Notes under the pieces: generated by a model | Databases searched by the model: none | What the model was told of the DNA's origin: nothing | Seen by the model: the letters and a program-made list of their open reading frames with translations, nothing else | Translations under genes and position numbers: made by a program | In this document: positions 53,389 through 64,000 of the stretch, piece after piece | How positions within the stretch are numbered: position 1 is the first letter of the stretch | Layout of the letters: every line of letters begins with the position of its first letter | Assembly: GCA_039000515.1 (NCBI GenBank) | Contig: JBCFYV010011135.1 | Coordinates: forward strand, 27,848,991 to 27,912,990 | From: Timema cristinae | Lineage: Eukaryota; Arthropoda; Insecta; Phasmatodea; Timematidae | Reading direction: 5' to 3' | Length of the DNA: 64,000 bases

Positions 53389-53810
53389 AAACTATGTACA
53401 CATTGGACGATTATTGACCGACGCGAGTCGCTTGACAAATTTCTCGATCGAGTCAGACCGCCGACTTTTTCCCAAGACATAAGTCTCCACCGATTGTGCC
53501 TGACCATATAGAACAGCAACATCCACTGCCCGACATCTACTTAAGTTCCTCTAGTGATTGCAATTGTGATGCATCCCTTAACCACTGCCGGCATCGCAGC
53601 CGCTTTTATTGCAACTTAAAAAAAACGCGCCATTGCTCGCAATGCATCCACCTTTTTGTTCCTGTCGCGATACTCTTTGGAATTAACTTGCCACAGAGCA
53701 GGGGCTGAATGGAGCAGTTCTATCAAACGTAGAAGATTTTCTTACGTCCACATTATTCTATGAATAAAATAATCAAAACATACGTGGCAATTGAGTATTA
53801 TATAGCATGT

Positions 53811-54066
53811 AACCCACCTTGGTCGGGTAGTTGGCTAACGCGCTAGTTTCGTGTTGAGCTCTACTGCTGAGGAGGGGAGATCGAGGTTGGAATCTCGGTC
53901 GGGTGAACTGGGGGGGGGTTCCCTAAATGGTTTTCCACTCTCCCTCCACGCAAATGCTGGTTCACTTCCTCTAATTCAACCTTCCCAATTCCTAATCCAT
54001 TAGCGTAATTAGTACTTAAAGCGTATAACCCAAACGGGTAGTAAGACGCGGTGCTAATATCATTAT
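53811..54066 (+). mobile_element. SINE-B, tandem copy 1
   Basis: TATAGCATGT at 53801-53810 precedes it. B box reads AGGTTGGAATCTCGG in both this and the next copy, a shared deviation from the family. Confidence 0.95.
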
Positions 54067-54076
54067 TATAGCATGT

Positions 54077-54335
<259 letters not shown>

Positions 54336-54761
54336 TATAGCATGTACAAGATAACTTAAATTATCATTATTTTTGACTCAATTTAATACCTGGCCGGAAT
54401 CAGGTTGTAACCCTCAAAATATCAATAATATTTTTTTAGGTTTAAAATTAATGCAGATAGCTAGTTAAATATAAATATTTGTATATGTTTAACTATATTT
54501 AAATATAAATACTGTATTTAAAATATTTGTTGATTATATAAAAATATACTAAAACAAACAAGTCAAGCCGACTGACATCACTGCGTACTCATTGGCAATG
54601 TTTTCCACTCCGGATGGAGGACTCGAAGACTGCAACATTCTTTTGACATCCGCCGCTCGACAGTTGGACGATTTTGACTCCACCCACTCGACGACAAATA
54701 TCGTCGGCAACATCGTTCAGCGACTCGCGTCGGCCGATAATCGTCCAATGTGTACATAGCT

Positions 54762-54840
54762 TAACAGCAACATTATGTTCCCTTATTTTTGTTATTATTT
54801 GGGAGAGGCGTAATCCTTAAACCACGCAACGGCTTTGAGA
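54762..54840. other. unassigned sequence
   Basis: Nothing recognised. Confidence 0.4.
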
Positions 54841-54844
54841 AGGT

Positions 54845-54990
54845 GGTAGCTCTAATGTTTACTTTGTGTTACATGTGGAGAGATCTAATGTCGACAATGT
54901 GTTACATGGGAGAGCTCTAATGTATCTTTTGTGTTACATGGGGAAGATATAATGTCTACTTGGTGTCACATGTAGGGGGAGGGTCAAAAA
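54845..54990. repeat. tandem repeat, ~39-bp unit, 4 copies
   Basis: Unit words CTCTAATGT, TTTGTGTTACATG, GGAGA. Confidence 0.8.
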
Positions 54991-55370
54991 AAGGTTAATA
55001 AAAAGCGTTATGTGGTTTACTCCAGCCGGAGAGATAAAGCAGCTGTGATGACGTCATGATCGGGAAAAGGATCTCTTGACGGGGATCCTACTCTAGCTTC
55101 AAGCCGGAATATTAGCTCTCGTAATTGACCTTGGTTTTCAGAAGGTCCTTTATTATTATTACCTTGTTTTTAAAAAGTCGGACTAAGAATAGTCGGCGAA
55201 CCAAGGTCTGCCGGGGATATACCCTCTCCCCCCCCCCCCTCTCCACAAGCTACTCACCTCATGGTCACCGGGGGGCTGCGCCTCGTTCCACCTCACCTGA
55301 GCAAGGGCGCCGCCACGAGAATAGACAGGGAAGATAGATATACACCCCGGAGAAGAAAGGTGGTGCCAGG
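54991..55370. other. G/C-run island, no gene
   Basis: AATTGACCTTGG near 55124, a C12 run near 55230. The frame at 55261-55644 enters the 24-bp array and is not a gene. Confidence 0.4.
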
Positions 55371-55377
55371 CAGGTAT

Positions 55378-57008
55378 TCTAGGAGCAGCTACCGACAGAC
55401 AGATAGGAGCAGCTACCGAAGACAGATAGGAGCAGATACCGACAGTCAGATAGGAGCAGCTACCGACAGACAGATAGGAGCAGCTACCGACAGACAGATA
55501 GGAGCAGCTACCGACAGACAGATAGGAGCAGATACCGACAGTCAGATAGGAGCAGCTACCGACAGTCAGATAGGAGCAGCTACCGACAGACAGATAGGAG
55601 CAGATACCGACAGTCAGATAGGAGCAGCTACCGACAGCAGATAGGAGCAGCTACCGACAGCAGATAGGAGCAGATACCGACAGACAGATAGGAGCAGTAC
55701 CGACAGACAGATAGGAGCAGCTACCGACAGACAGATAGGAGCAGATACCGACAGACAGATAGGAGCAGCTACCGACAGACAGATAGGAGCAGCTACCGAC
55801 AGACAGATAGGAGCAGCTACCGACAGACAGATAGGAGCAGATACCGACAGACAGATAGGAGCAGCTACCGACAGACAGATAGGAGCAGATACCGACAGAC
55901 AGATAGGAGCAGATACAGACAGACAGATAGGAGCAGATACAGACAGACAGATAGGAGCAGATACCGACAGACAGATAGGAGCAGATACCGACAGACAGAT
56001 AGGAGCAGCTACCGACAGACAGATAGGAGCAGATACCGACAGACAGATCAGGAGCAGCTACCGACAGTCAGATAGGAGCAGCTACCGACAGTCAGATAGG
56101 AGCAGATACCGACAGTCAGATAGGAGCAGCTACCGACAGTCAGATAGGAGCAGATACCGACAGACAGATAGGAGCAGCTACCGACAGACAGATAGGAGCA
56201 GATACCGACAGACAGATAGGAGCAGCTACCGACAGACAGATAGGAGCAGATACCGACAGACAGAAGGAGCAGCTACCGACAGTCAGATAGGAGCAGCTAC
56301 CGACAGACAGATAGGAGCAGCTACCGACAGTCAGATAGGAGCAGCTACCGACAGCAGATAAGAGCAGCTACGACAGACAGATAGGAGCAGATACCGACAG
56401 CAGATAGGAGCAGATGACTCGACAGACAGATAGGAGCAGATACCGACGAGACAGATGACAGATAACCAATGACAGTCAGATAGGAGCAGATACCGACAGT
56501 CAGATAGGAGCAGATACCGACAGTCAGATAGGAGCAGATACCGACAGTCAGATAGGAGCAGATACCGACAGTCAGATAGGAGCAGATACCGACAGACAGA
56601 TAGGAGCAGATACCGACAGACAGATAGGAGCAGATACCGACAGTCAGATAGGAGCAGATACCGACAGTCAGATAGGAGCAGATACCGACAGTCAGATAGG
56701 AGCAGATACCGACAGTCAGATAGGAGCAGATACCGACAGGCAGATAGGAGCAGCTACCGACAGTCAGATAGGAGCAGATACCGACAGTCAGATAGGAGCA
56801 GATACCGACAGTCAGATAGGAGCAGATACCGACAGTCAGATAGGAGCAGATACCGACAGACAGATAGGAGCAGATACCGACAGACAGATAGGAGCAGATA
56901 CCGACAGTCAGATAGGAGCAGATACCGACAGTCAGATAGGAGCAGATACCGACAGTCAGATAGGAGCAGATACCGACAGTCAGATAGGAGCAGATACCGA
57001 CAGGCAGG
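55378..57008. repeat. minisatellite, 24-bp unit, ~68 copies
   Basis: Unit GACAGACAGATAGGAGCAGC plus TACC, with main variants CAGTCAGAT and GCAGATACC. In 56460-57008 rare variants recur 264 bp apart (GACAGGCAG at 56735 and 56999; a pair of GACAGACAG at 56591 and 56855), i.e. eleven units. As 24 is divisible by three, long open frames result (minus: VGICSYLT repeated). 56340-56465 is disordered with short deletions. Confidence 0.97.
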
Positions 57009-57139
57009 TATATTCCGTTCACGATAGGTTTTTATCTGGATGACAGTTCGAAAATCTTATGTTTAGGTTTTGGGTTGCCAACACTTGTAAGAGATCACAG
57101 TTTTGTTATAAACGTTAAACTTTTTAATTACCTGATATA

Positions 57140-57745
57140 TTTTACGTTTAAAATAACGTAAACTTAAGTTTTCTCATACTATTTCATTTTTTTAAATAAT
57201 TTCTTTTTATCCAACTCTAAACAGTATTTTAAACATAATTAAAAGTACTTGTTCGTTTTGGAACGTTATACTTATTATTATTATTAGCACCGCGTCTTAC
57301 TACCCGTTCGGGTTATACGCACTTACGCTAATGTGTAATGGTAGGGTGATTGTGAGATGAAATGGAGGACCTACAGTTTAACGTGGAATCCGAACCACGG
57401 TGGAGGCCATTTTAAAGATATGTTCGTTAGAAGTTTTTGTGAAAGTGGTGTTAATATTTTTTTAAGGGTAATAAAACTATAAATAAACTTTGTGTCCGAA
57501 CTCAAATAAATATATATAAATAATATTGGCCTAAATCTGTTTTCATTACAGTCATCCAAAGTGATAGATATCAGCTGTTGGCGTAGTGATATATTAGGGA
57601 TTACTTCTAGTAACATTAGTAGCTGTCATCAAGGTAAACTTAGCTCGGGAATTACTTATATTTTAGAAGAAGCAGCTACCAACAGTAGAGCAGTTAGCAA
57701 TGGGCATGTAGAAAAAGCTAAAAATGATCAACATAAAATGTAAAA
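57140..57745 (+). repeat. duplicated segment, copy 2, with exon-like end
   Basis: Partner of 52.02-53.0 kb. After TTTTCATTACAG the plus frame reads SSKVIDISCWRSDILGITSS and continues 42 more residues to a stop (IYILEEAATN-type, ending NDQHKM). This copy keeps a longer open end than its partner. I do not recognise the protein. Confidence 0.6.
57271..57408 (-). mobile_element. SINE-A, 5'-truncated
   Basis: Tail and first half of the body only, stopping at GGCCTCCACCG. Consistent with aborted reverse transcription. Confidence 0.9.
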
Positions 57746-58415
57746 AAAAATTAGATGTATTTATAAAGTCATTTTAACTAAAAATTAAATGATGAATTAT
57801 TTAGGAAATCGAAGTTACTTTATTGGTACATTTTGCACGAGTTAAAGTATCAATAAGGCATGTCAAAAGCACAAGTAACATGGCATACTGAATGTTACGT
57901 GTAAATTTAAATGTCAAGACTGTATACACAATAAATATTGTTAAAAAGTTATAATAATACAATATTATACAGGTAAAAGTCAAGGAATAGAAAGAATAGC
58001 TAATAATGAGATATAAAGTTTTTATAGTTAGGATATATTTTCTTAATTTTATGTGGAACGATGTGTGATTTCAAAGTTTTATTTTGATATGTAATATTTT
58101 GCTTCTTGTTGTCAAAGTTGGCTGAAGATTTTTATTTAGAAAGTTATTTTAAATTCTTAAAATATTTAATCTTTTGTTTATTCAAATTTCTACTGTTTAT
58201 TGTATGCTAAAATTGTTTTTTATTCAAATTTCTATATCTGCGAGTTTTTAAAAAAAAAGACGTAACACTCACTAATCAATATTTTATTAACTTTAATCTA
58301 TTTTTTTGCAAAATCTTTAATCCTGCTTAGATGTGATCTAGGCAATGCTCTGTGCCAACAAAGTGACAGATAGTCTACATACAGGGGTAACCAAACTGAA
58401 TGTCACGTGTCCATT
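57746..58415. other. AT-rich, no gene
   Basis: Nothing recognised. Confidence 0.45.
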
Positions 58416-58420
58416 TTTTT

Positions 58421-58656
58421 GTGACCTGTCGGTCTAAGGTGTAAGGTGTCAAGACTTCTGTGCTGCGGGTCCGGGGTTCAATCCTCGGTCCCGGCACAGA
58501 TTTATCTGATTACCAAACCCTTCCTTCACCTCTGACAAGACGTGTATTAATCACAACTTGTGAATGTGGGGAATACCAGGCCGCCACCGTGGTTCGGATC
58601 CCACGTTAAACTGTAGGTCCTCCAATTCATCTCACAATCACCCTACTATTACACAT
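58421..58656 (+). mobile_element. SINE-A, tail lost
   Basis: Head GTGACCTGTCGGTCTAAGGT, B box GGGTTCAATCCTCGG, body to CTACTATTACACAT, then AT-rich DNA without the common tail. Confidence 0.9.
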
Positions 58657-58724
58657 TTTACATTATAATTTTATTAATTTTTTTTAAACAAATTTTAGTT
58701 TATTTAATATTTTCGTTAATCCAG

Positions 58725-58778
58725 ACTCTCTTCCCCACACCTTAACCCGGATAATCCGGATAATCGAGGTTTGACTGA
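58725..58778 (-). mobile_element. pogo-like terminal fragment
   Basis: Minus strand CAGTCAAACCTCGATTATCC then GGATTATCCGGG is a familiar terminal wording of pogo/Tigger elements. No partner end seen. Confidence 0.45.
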
Positions 58779-59079
58779 AATGAAATCCAATAAATGGGAA
58801 AGTTGAGGCGAGTCCCTTCAATATTTCGAGCTATGACGTCATACTTATTCACACTATGACGACGATTCAAAGAGAGAAATCGTTGTAACAAGGCTATTCC
58901 GCGACACGAAGGTAGGAAGGGTCGCCCACAGAAAGGGTATTAATATACCCCCCTCCCCTGCTCCGGGGGGGGGGGGGTCCAAGGTGAAGGTCAGACAGTT
59001 ATCGACCCACGGCAGCCAGCTCCTGTCTGCTTGCAACCCTTTCAGGGCCCGGCGAGTATACTGTGTGTCAACTTGGTAC
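58779..59079. other. G-run island, no gene
   Basis: G13 at about 58966, CCAAGGTGAAGGTCAGAC beside it. Confidence 0.4.
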
Positions 59080-59625
59080 TAGCAGCTAGGGCTGGGGTGT
59101 AGTATTACACATACTGTCCTAAGTTAAGTTAGTTTGTAAGTCCTGTTATACAATCAGTAAATATCTAGGAGTTAGGCCTGGGTGTGTAGTATTAGACGTA
59201 GTGTCCCAGTTTAAGTTAGTTTGTAAGTCATGCTATCCAATCAGTAAATATATAAGAGCTAGGGTTGGGTGTGTAGTATTAGACGTGCTGTCCTAGGTTA
59301 AGTTAGTTTGTAAGTCATGCCATCCAATCAGTAAATATCTAAGAGCTAGGGTTGGGTGTGTAGTATTAGACGTGCTGTCCTAAGTTAAGTTAGTTTGTAA
59401 GTCATGCTATCCAATCAGTAAATATCTAGGAGCTAGGGTTGGGTGTGTAGTATTAGACGTACTGTCATAGGTTAAGTTAGTTTGTAAGTCCTGTTATACA
59501 ATCAGTAAATATCTAGAATCTAGGGCTGGGGTGTAGTATTGGACGTACTGAACTAATTTAAGTTAGTCTGAAGTCTAGTTATCCAATTAATAAATATCTA
59601 AGAGCTAGGTCTGTGTGTGTAGCAT
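59080..59625. repeat. 87-bp minisatellite, locus 2, ~6 units
   Basis: GTAAGTC recurs at 59136, 59223, 59310 and 59397, exactly 87 bp apart. Cleaner than the related array at 29.8-30.4 kb. Confidence 0.95.
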
Positions 59626-59923
59626 TGCATTATTTTTAGATAATCTTTGGATTGTGCCACGTTTAGAAAGCGCACGTTAAATAACCCAATTAAAATATAT
59701 ATAAAAAAACAAACTTTTAATAGCGATGGCCTGAGGCCAATAGTGGAAGTATTATAGGGTATTTTCGTATTTTACCCCTTGAATACAGAAATATCTCTTG
59801 CAACTCATGCAAAGCGTATGAGCAAACCGCCCAGGAAAGACAGGTAACTAACTGGTGTCTATTTACAAACTCTGTTGCAATATTTCTATATTTCAAGACG
59901 GCTTTGTCTGTCTTTAGTATTAT
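59626..59923. other. no gene
   Basis: Nothing recognised apart from an (ATT)n run leading into the next SINE. Confidence 0.45.
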
Positions 59924-59925
59924 TA

Positions 59926-59958
<33 letters not shown>

Positions 59959-60121
59959 CACCGCGTCTTACTACCCGTTCGGGTTATACGCACTTACGCT
60001 AATGTGTAATGGTAGGGTGATTGTGAGATGAAATGGAGGACCTACAGTTTAACGTGGAATCCGAACCACGGTGGAGGCCTGGCATTCCTCACATTCACAA
60101 GATATCTTGTCAGAGGTGAAG
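59924..60121 (-). mobile_element. SINE-A, 5'-truncated
   Basis: Tail and body kept; stops within CTTCACCTCTGACAAG, so the tRNA-like head is absent. Confidence 0.92.
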
Positions 60122-60410
60122 GTCTTTATTTTTAATTTTCTCCTTTCTCACATAAGATAAAAGGTTTTTTTTTAACACAACGTCTTAGGGTTCGACCAGA
60201 CTGACAAGCGTGCGAGCGAGCGCGTAATTAGCAGACCCTAGTTCATTAGAGATGTCTCTGTCAAAGACACTTGGTACATCTCTGCTCCTCGAAAATTCTT
60301 ACAGAAAATATTGTGTATTTATAAAAAAGAAAAAAGTAGGAGTGCATCCAATTAATAAATCGAGAAATGTGTATGGTACTGTACTAAAGTGTTTTAAAAT
60401 CAGATTAGCC

Positions 60411-60560
60411 GCACCAGTGGCGGAATGGTGCGTTGCACTCGATAGCTTTTGACTAGGAGGCAAAGGTTCGAATCTTGGCTCAGTGAACTGAAGGTGATTT
60501 TTAAAACTTATTTATTGTTGTGGTTTTTTTCATACTCTCTCCAAACTAATGGTGTATCTT
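60411..60560 (+). mobile_element. SINE-C-like head fragment
   Basis: CAGTGGCGGAATGGTGCG (A-box type), AGGTTCGAATCTTGG (B box), GTGAACTGAAGGTG, then a body that fades out. Confidence 0.6.
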
Positions 60561-60707
60561 ATTTGTAAAGGCCTACTTTGATTATAATATCGAAGTATTT
60601 TAACATGTCGGGTTTACATATATACATTCTATTATTTATGGTCTTACCAATTAAATTAGGCCATTAATAGCAAGTGTGTTAAACCTATCACTGATAGAAA
60701 AAAAGTC

Positions 60708-60999
60708 GGTGACCTGGTGGTCTAGGGGGTAAGGTGTCAAACTTCTATACTGGCGGCCGGGGTTCAATCCTCGGTCCCGGCAAAGATTTATCTGAGTACC
60801 AAACCCTTCCTTCACCTCTGACAAGACATCTTGTGAATGTGGGGAATGCCAGGCCTCCACCGTAGTTCGGATCCCACGTTAAACTGTAGGTCCTCCATTT
60901 CATCTCACAATCACCCTATCAATACACATTAGCATAAGTGCGTTATAACCCGAATGGGTAGTAATACGCGGTGCTAATAATAATAATAATAATAATAAT
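60708..60999 (+). mobile_element. SINE-A, full length with target duplication
   Basis: GATAGAAAAAAAGTC before (60693-60707) and GATAGAAAAAAGTC after (61000-61013). Head GGTGACCTGGTGGTCTAGGG, common tail, (AAT)n. Youngest layer of this nest. Confidence 0.97.
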
Positions 61000-61425
61000 G
61001 ATAGAAAAAAGTCAAATATCATGTCAAAATAAGAAGTTTCCCTAGCACTCAATGAACCAACATACAATAATATTGCCTGGCGCCTGTAAACTAGACTGTT
61101 CCGGCTCGAGCGCGAGCGCTTGAAAAATAGAACCAGTTCTATCTTTCAAGTGCGCTCGCTCGCTCCAGTGTGGCCGTACCCTTACTACCAGTTGGGGTTA
61201 TACATTTATGTACCAACTACGCTAATGGTTTTAGGGATCAGAAAGGTTATATTTAGAGGAACTGTACCCTAATTTGCGTGGAGGGCGAGTGTAAAACTCT
61301 TGCGAAAAAAACAACAACTAAAGTACACCTGTTCGAGATTCGAACCTCGATCTCCTCGTCATAGGCAGTCTAGTCTACTGCGAGAGTAGCGCTTTTGACC
61401 ACGCGTCCAACGAAGCGGATATTTA

Positions 61426-62318
61426 TTTGTTCACGTGCGTAGAAAACTTTTTTTAATCTAGTGTACAAATGTTAAGGTTGGCAAAATGAGGAGACCTACC
61501 CCCTCCTTGGTCGTCTACTGCGTCGTCATCACCCCCCCCTCCCGCAGGGTCCTTATAAAGGTCAAGGTCAAGTAGAATACGGGGGGAAAAAGGTCACCCC
61601 TCCCAAACTCCATCGATGACGCGTTTCCCGGATCGAATCCGTCCAGAGGTCAAGTGGAAAACAAACTACGAAAAGGTAGTGGTGTTGGGGGGGGGGGGGG
61701 GAAGGAGAAAAGGTAGGGGTGCTGGGGGGGAAGAGGTTGGAGGGGTGCATGTCCTCCAATCACAGTTTTAAAAATAACTTTGAGCTAGTTCGCGTGCAGA
61801 TGTTTATCGGAACTATCAGCACATAATGATACGAATCCGTTGAAATTAGGTGTTCTTTAAAAATAGTTATTAGCTTCTGACGAAACGCAAAGACCTAACT
61901 GTATGGAAATGACAAAGGTGGCCGCCAGATTTTGTATCTCAAGAGCTTTTTTTTTTAATAAAAATATTAATACATGTATTCACTAATAATATTCATTTAT
62001 ATACATTCAATTAGGTTTCGATTAAAATTTTATGTTTTTGTAATTTTATAACTTTTTTATTTTGTATTTCACCTGTTTAGTACAACAAAATTTAAATTAA
62101 TTCTGCCACCGTGTTTATATGAAATTATTTCCCGCCATTAATTTACGCCTCTACTTTAATAAAATTGCCATCAATCTAAAATTTCATTAAAAAATTAATA
62201 TTCCTGTGATAAAAAAATCTTACAAATATTACATAAGACACATAATTGGGCTTCAAAATAGCAAAAATGTCCTTACGTTATACTTGAACGCTCCCAAATT
62301 TTACGAGTATTTTTTAGT
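61426..62318. other. no gene; G/C-run island and AT-rich DNA
   Basis: 61495-61760 has AAAGGTCAAGGTCAAGTAG and G/C runs of 8 to 16. 61770-62318 is AT-rich. The 63-codon minus frame at 61568 is proline-rich low complexity. Confidence 0.4.
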
Positions 62319-62319
62319 A

Positions 62320-62617
62320 TTATTATTATAATTATAAGCACCGCGTCTTACTACTCGTTCGTGTTATACGCACTTATGCTAATGTGTAATGGTAGGGTGA
62401 TTGTGAGATGAAATGGAGGACCTACAGTTTAACGTGGGATCCGAACCACGGTGGAGGCCTGACATTCCACACATTCACAAGTTGTGATTAATACACGTCT
62501 TGTCAGAGGTGAAGGAAGGGTTTGGTAATCAGATAAATCTGTGCCGGGACCGAGAATTGAACCCCGGACCACCAGAACAAAAGTCTGACACCTTACCCTA
62601 GACCGCCAGGTCACCCC
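62320..62617 (-). mobile_element. SINE-A, full length
   Basis: Head GGTGACCTGGCGGTCTAGGG, all landmarks kept, and the longer body including TTGTGATTAATACACG. Confidence 0.95.
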
Positions 62618-62646
62618 TTTCGATATTACTTTATTATATACATATA

Positions 62647-63152
62647 CAGGGTATTTTCATGATGATAAGTCAAAATTTGAGGGATAATATTGGAGGACAA
62701 TAGAAGCAAAATGAATTTTTCTCCCTGTGGGTGTCATCTTAAAAAGTCTTGTCTACGAGACACCTCTCGCTATTTGATGAAAAGACCTGCTGGCACGAAT
62801 CCTTGCTGTCTGTGATGTCATCAGAGGGTCGCTTGGGATCTCTTTTTTTTTACAGCGGATGTGACAGAACCTCCTGTGACGCTGTCATGCTCGATTCGAT
62901 GCTGAGGGGACGTCATTTCGAACATCTCTTTTAAAAAATGCGTATTTTATCCTGGTATGGACATTGTCATCGTCGGTGCTATATGATGTGTTGACTAAAA
63001 AACTATACAATCCCAATCCACTTACCCGCGTTTTTCACCTATAACTTTTTACTGTAACATTTCCGGGCAAGCATTCCATATATCATTTTGTTTCAATATT
63101 GTCCTACAACATTAGCCATCAAATTTTGAGTTATCCTCACGAAAACACCCTG
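62647..63152 (+). mobile_element. Tc1/mariner-like element with transposase tail relic
   Basis: Ends CAGGGTATTTTCATGATGAT and GTTATCCTCACGAAAACACCCTG-type (right end) are inverted matches extending about 67 bp, through AGGACAATA and AAAATGA. Near 62880-62935 the plus frame ends MLDSMLRGRHFEHLF then stop, matching the typical C-terminal HFEHL ending of mariner-type transposases. The rest of the transposase is missing. Confidence 0.72.
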
Positions 63153-63244
63153 TGATATATATATATATAAATTAAAATAACAAAATAATACCTAGATTAC
63201 ATTAAGCAGACCACGCTGCAAAAAGGAAAACAATTGTGTACCCG

Positions 63245-63470
63245 CTTCTATGACATGAACTAACGCGCTACTCTTAGTAGTAAACTAGACGGCCGAAAAC
63301 TGGGAGATCAAGGTTAGAATCTTGGTCGTATTTATTGAGGGTGACTTTTTCCAAAATGGTTATCCACTCTCCCTCCACACAAATGCGGGTGAACCTCCTC
63401 TAAATCAAATCTTTCTCGTCCTAACACATTAGTGTATTTAACCAGAACGGATAGTGAGGCACGATGACCG
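63245..63470 (+). mobile_element. SINE-C copy
   Basis: Head ACTAACGCGCTACTCTTAGT, B box AGGTTAGAATCTTGG, body CCACACAAATGCGGGTGAAC, tail ACCAGAACGGATAGTGAGGC. Confidence 0.8.
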
Positions 63471-63516
63471 TTGAGCTGGAAATAGACTAAGGCACTAATG
63501 GTGGGAAAACAAGGAA

Positions 63517-63741
63517 CTATCCTGAGGAATTACGTAATAATAGTCTCGGAAAAACGTTATCGAAAAACAAAAGCTTTCCCGTTGATAGCGCTGTATTCAA
63601 ATCACATGATAAAACACGCATTATAGGATACTTTCCTTTATCGATACATTTAAACCATGAGGTGGGAACTCTCATAGGACTAGCTGATCCCGTAAAGTAG
63701 TTTGGGGCACTATCGCTAGGAGCAGCTTGAAATGACTTCAA
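63517..63741 (-). other. unrecognised open frame, possible exon fragment
   Basis: About 74 codons without a stop, non-repetitive, with a mixed composition (PTSWFKCIDKGKYPIMRVLS, CDLNTALSTGKLLFFDN). It has no ATG at its start and remains open about 20 codons further upstream. I recognise no domain. It is the least repeat-like frame in the window, but could be chance. Confidence 0.2.
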
Positions 63742-64000
63742 AGACGAATGCGCATGCGTGGAGGTGAAGTCAATAGAAGAGGAAGTGTTAAAGTCTATGT
63801 AAAATTCGCCATTTATGTTTTGCTAGCAAGTTGAATTTTATTTTAAAAGAAGGGGTTTAGTTACATTTGATTGAATTTTATATAAGAATTGATTAATTAA
63901 TTAACATTCCGCAATAAAAAAAAGTGCGTTGTGTTCCAAATGTAACGTCCCACTTAGAATCTTTTAGTTCGTGGCACAAACGCCACGAGCGCTAGCGATG
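63742..64000. other. unassigned sequence at window end
   Basis: AT-rich, then GGCACAAACGCCACGAGCGC. No feature assigned. Confidence 0.4.

Larger units (their letters stand above)
60188..61181. mobile_element. PIF/Harbinger-like element in a SINE tail
   Basis: Ends GGGTTCGACCAGACTGAC and CAGTGTGGCCGTACCC are inverted relatives, with GCGAGCGAGCGCG inside the left end and GCGCTCGCTCGCTCC inside the right. TTA is present on both sides (60185-60187, 61182-61184). Near the right end is a perfect hairpin, CTTGAAAAATAGAACC against GGTTCTATC-type arm (61110-61150). Holds a SINE-C-like fragment and SINE-A. Confidence 0.78.
60173..61425 (-). mobile_element. SINE-C split by a TIR element
   Basis: Tail start ACACAACGTC at 60175-60184 and the rest (CTACCAGTTGGGGTTATAC onward) from 61185 are two halves of one minus-strand SINE-C. 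B box AGGTTCGAATCTCG and head GGACGCGTGGTCAAAAGCGC lie near 61340-61410. Confidence 0.88.

Noticed and set aside
56345..57022. 225-codon minus frame (VGICSYLT repeats)
   Set aside because: Pure translation of the 24-bp array.

Overview
This is a eukaryotic nuclear segment from an animal, most likely an invertebrate. It is AT-rich and intergenic, and I find no host protein-coding gene I can defend. The grounds are several families of tRNA-derived SINEs, non-LTR retrotransposon tails, and DNA transposons of the hAT, PIF/Harbinger, Tc1-mariner/pogo and MULE types. There are also many minisatellites and (AAT)n/(CTGT)n microsatellites. The C-terminal style of the LINE fragments resembles elements common in crustaceans and other marine invertebrates, but the species cannot be fixed from sequence alone. 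Nearly all long open frames are by-products of tandem repeats or SINE bodies. The only recognisable coding remnants belong to transposons.

Layout. 0-7 kb: SINE-C and SINE-A copies, long-inverted-repeat MITEs and the first 78-bp minisatellite element. 7.9-10.5 kb: two pogo/Tigger-like ends enclose a 28-copy 38-bp array that abuts an LTR-like segment. 11-16 kb: SINEs, an AT-rich minisatellite and a 94-bp repeat whose first unit is inverted. 16-24 kb: two more 78-bp elements, a compound MITE, a SINE inside a MITE and a hAT element. 24-28 kb: a LINE fragment, a SINE-F copy and the fourth 78-bp element. 28-32 kb: a SINE inside a SINE, an 87-bp minisatellite and a hAT element. 33.3-36.6 kb: a FLYWCH-type MULE carrying a PIF/Harbinger insertion and SINEs. 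37-39.5 kb: a 33-bp array and a GA-rich array. 39.5-45 kb: a hAT element, SINEs and a LINE whose 3' end resembles the SINE tails. 45.6-50 kb: a TIR element, an inverted pair of 78-bp elements and a 20-copy 51-bp array. 52-58 kb: duplicated exon-like segments, a Harbinger-like element holding a tandem SINE pair, and a ~68-copy 24-bp array. 59-64 kb: a second 87-bp array, a Harbinger-like element splitting a SINE, and a mariner-like element.

How the parts interact. SINE-A, -B and -C have different tRNA-like heads but one common 3' tail, and that tail is also the 3' end of the LINE at about 43 kb. The simplest reading is that this LINE family supplies the reverse transcriptase for all three. Target-site duplications at many copies, and elements split by other elements, give a readable order of insertion. 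Several arrays (38, 51, 24 and 78 bp) show higher-order periodicity, so they grew by copying blocks of units.

Limits. Coordinates of degenerate elements are approximate. Family names SINE-A to -F are mine. Single-base deletions cluster in some arrays, so assembly error may explain part of the apparent decay.
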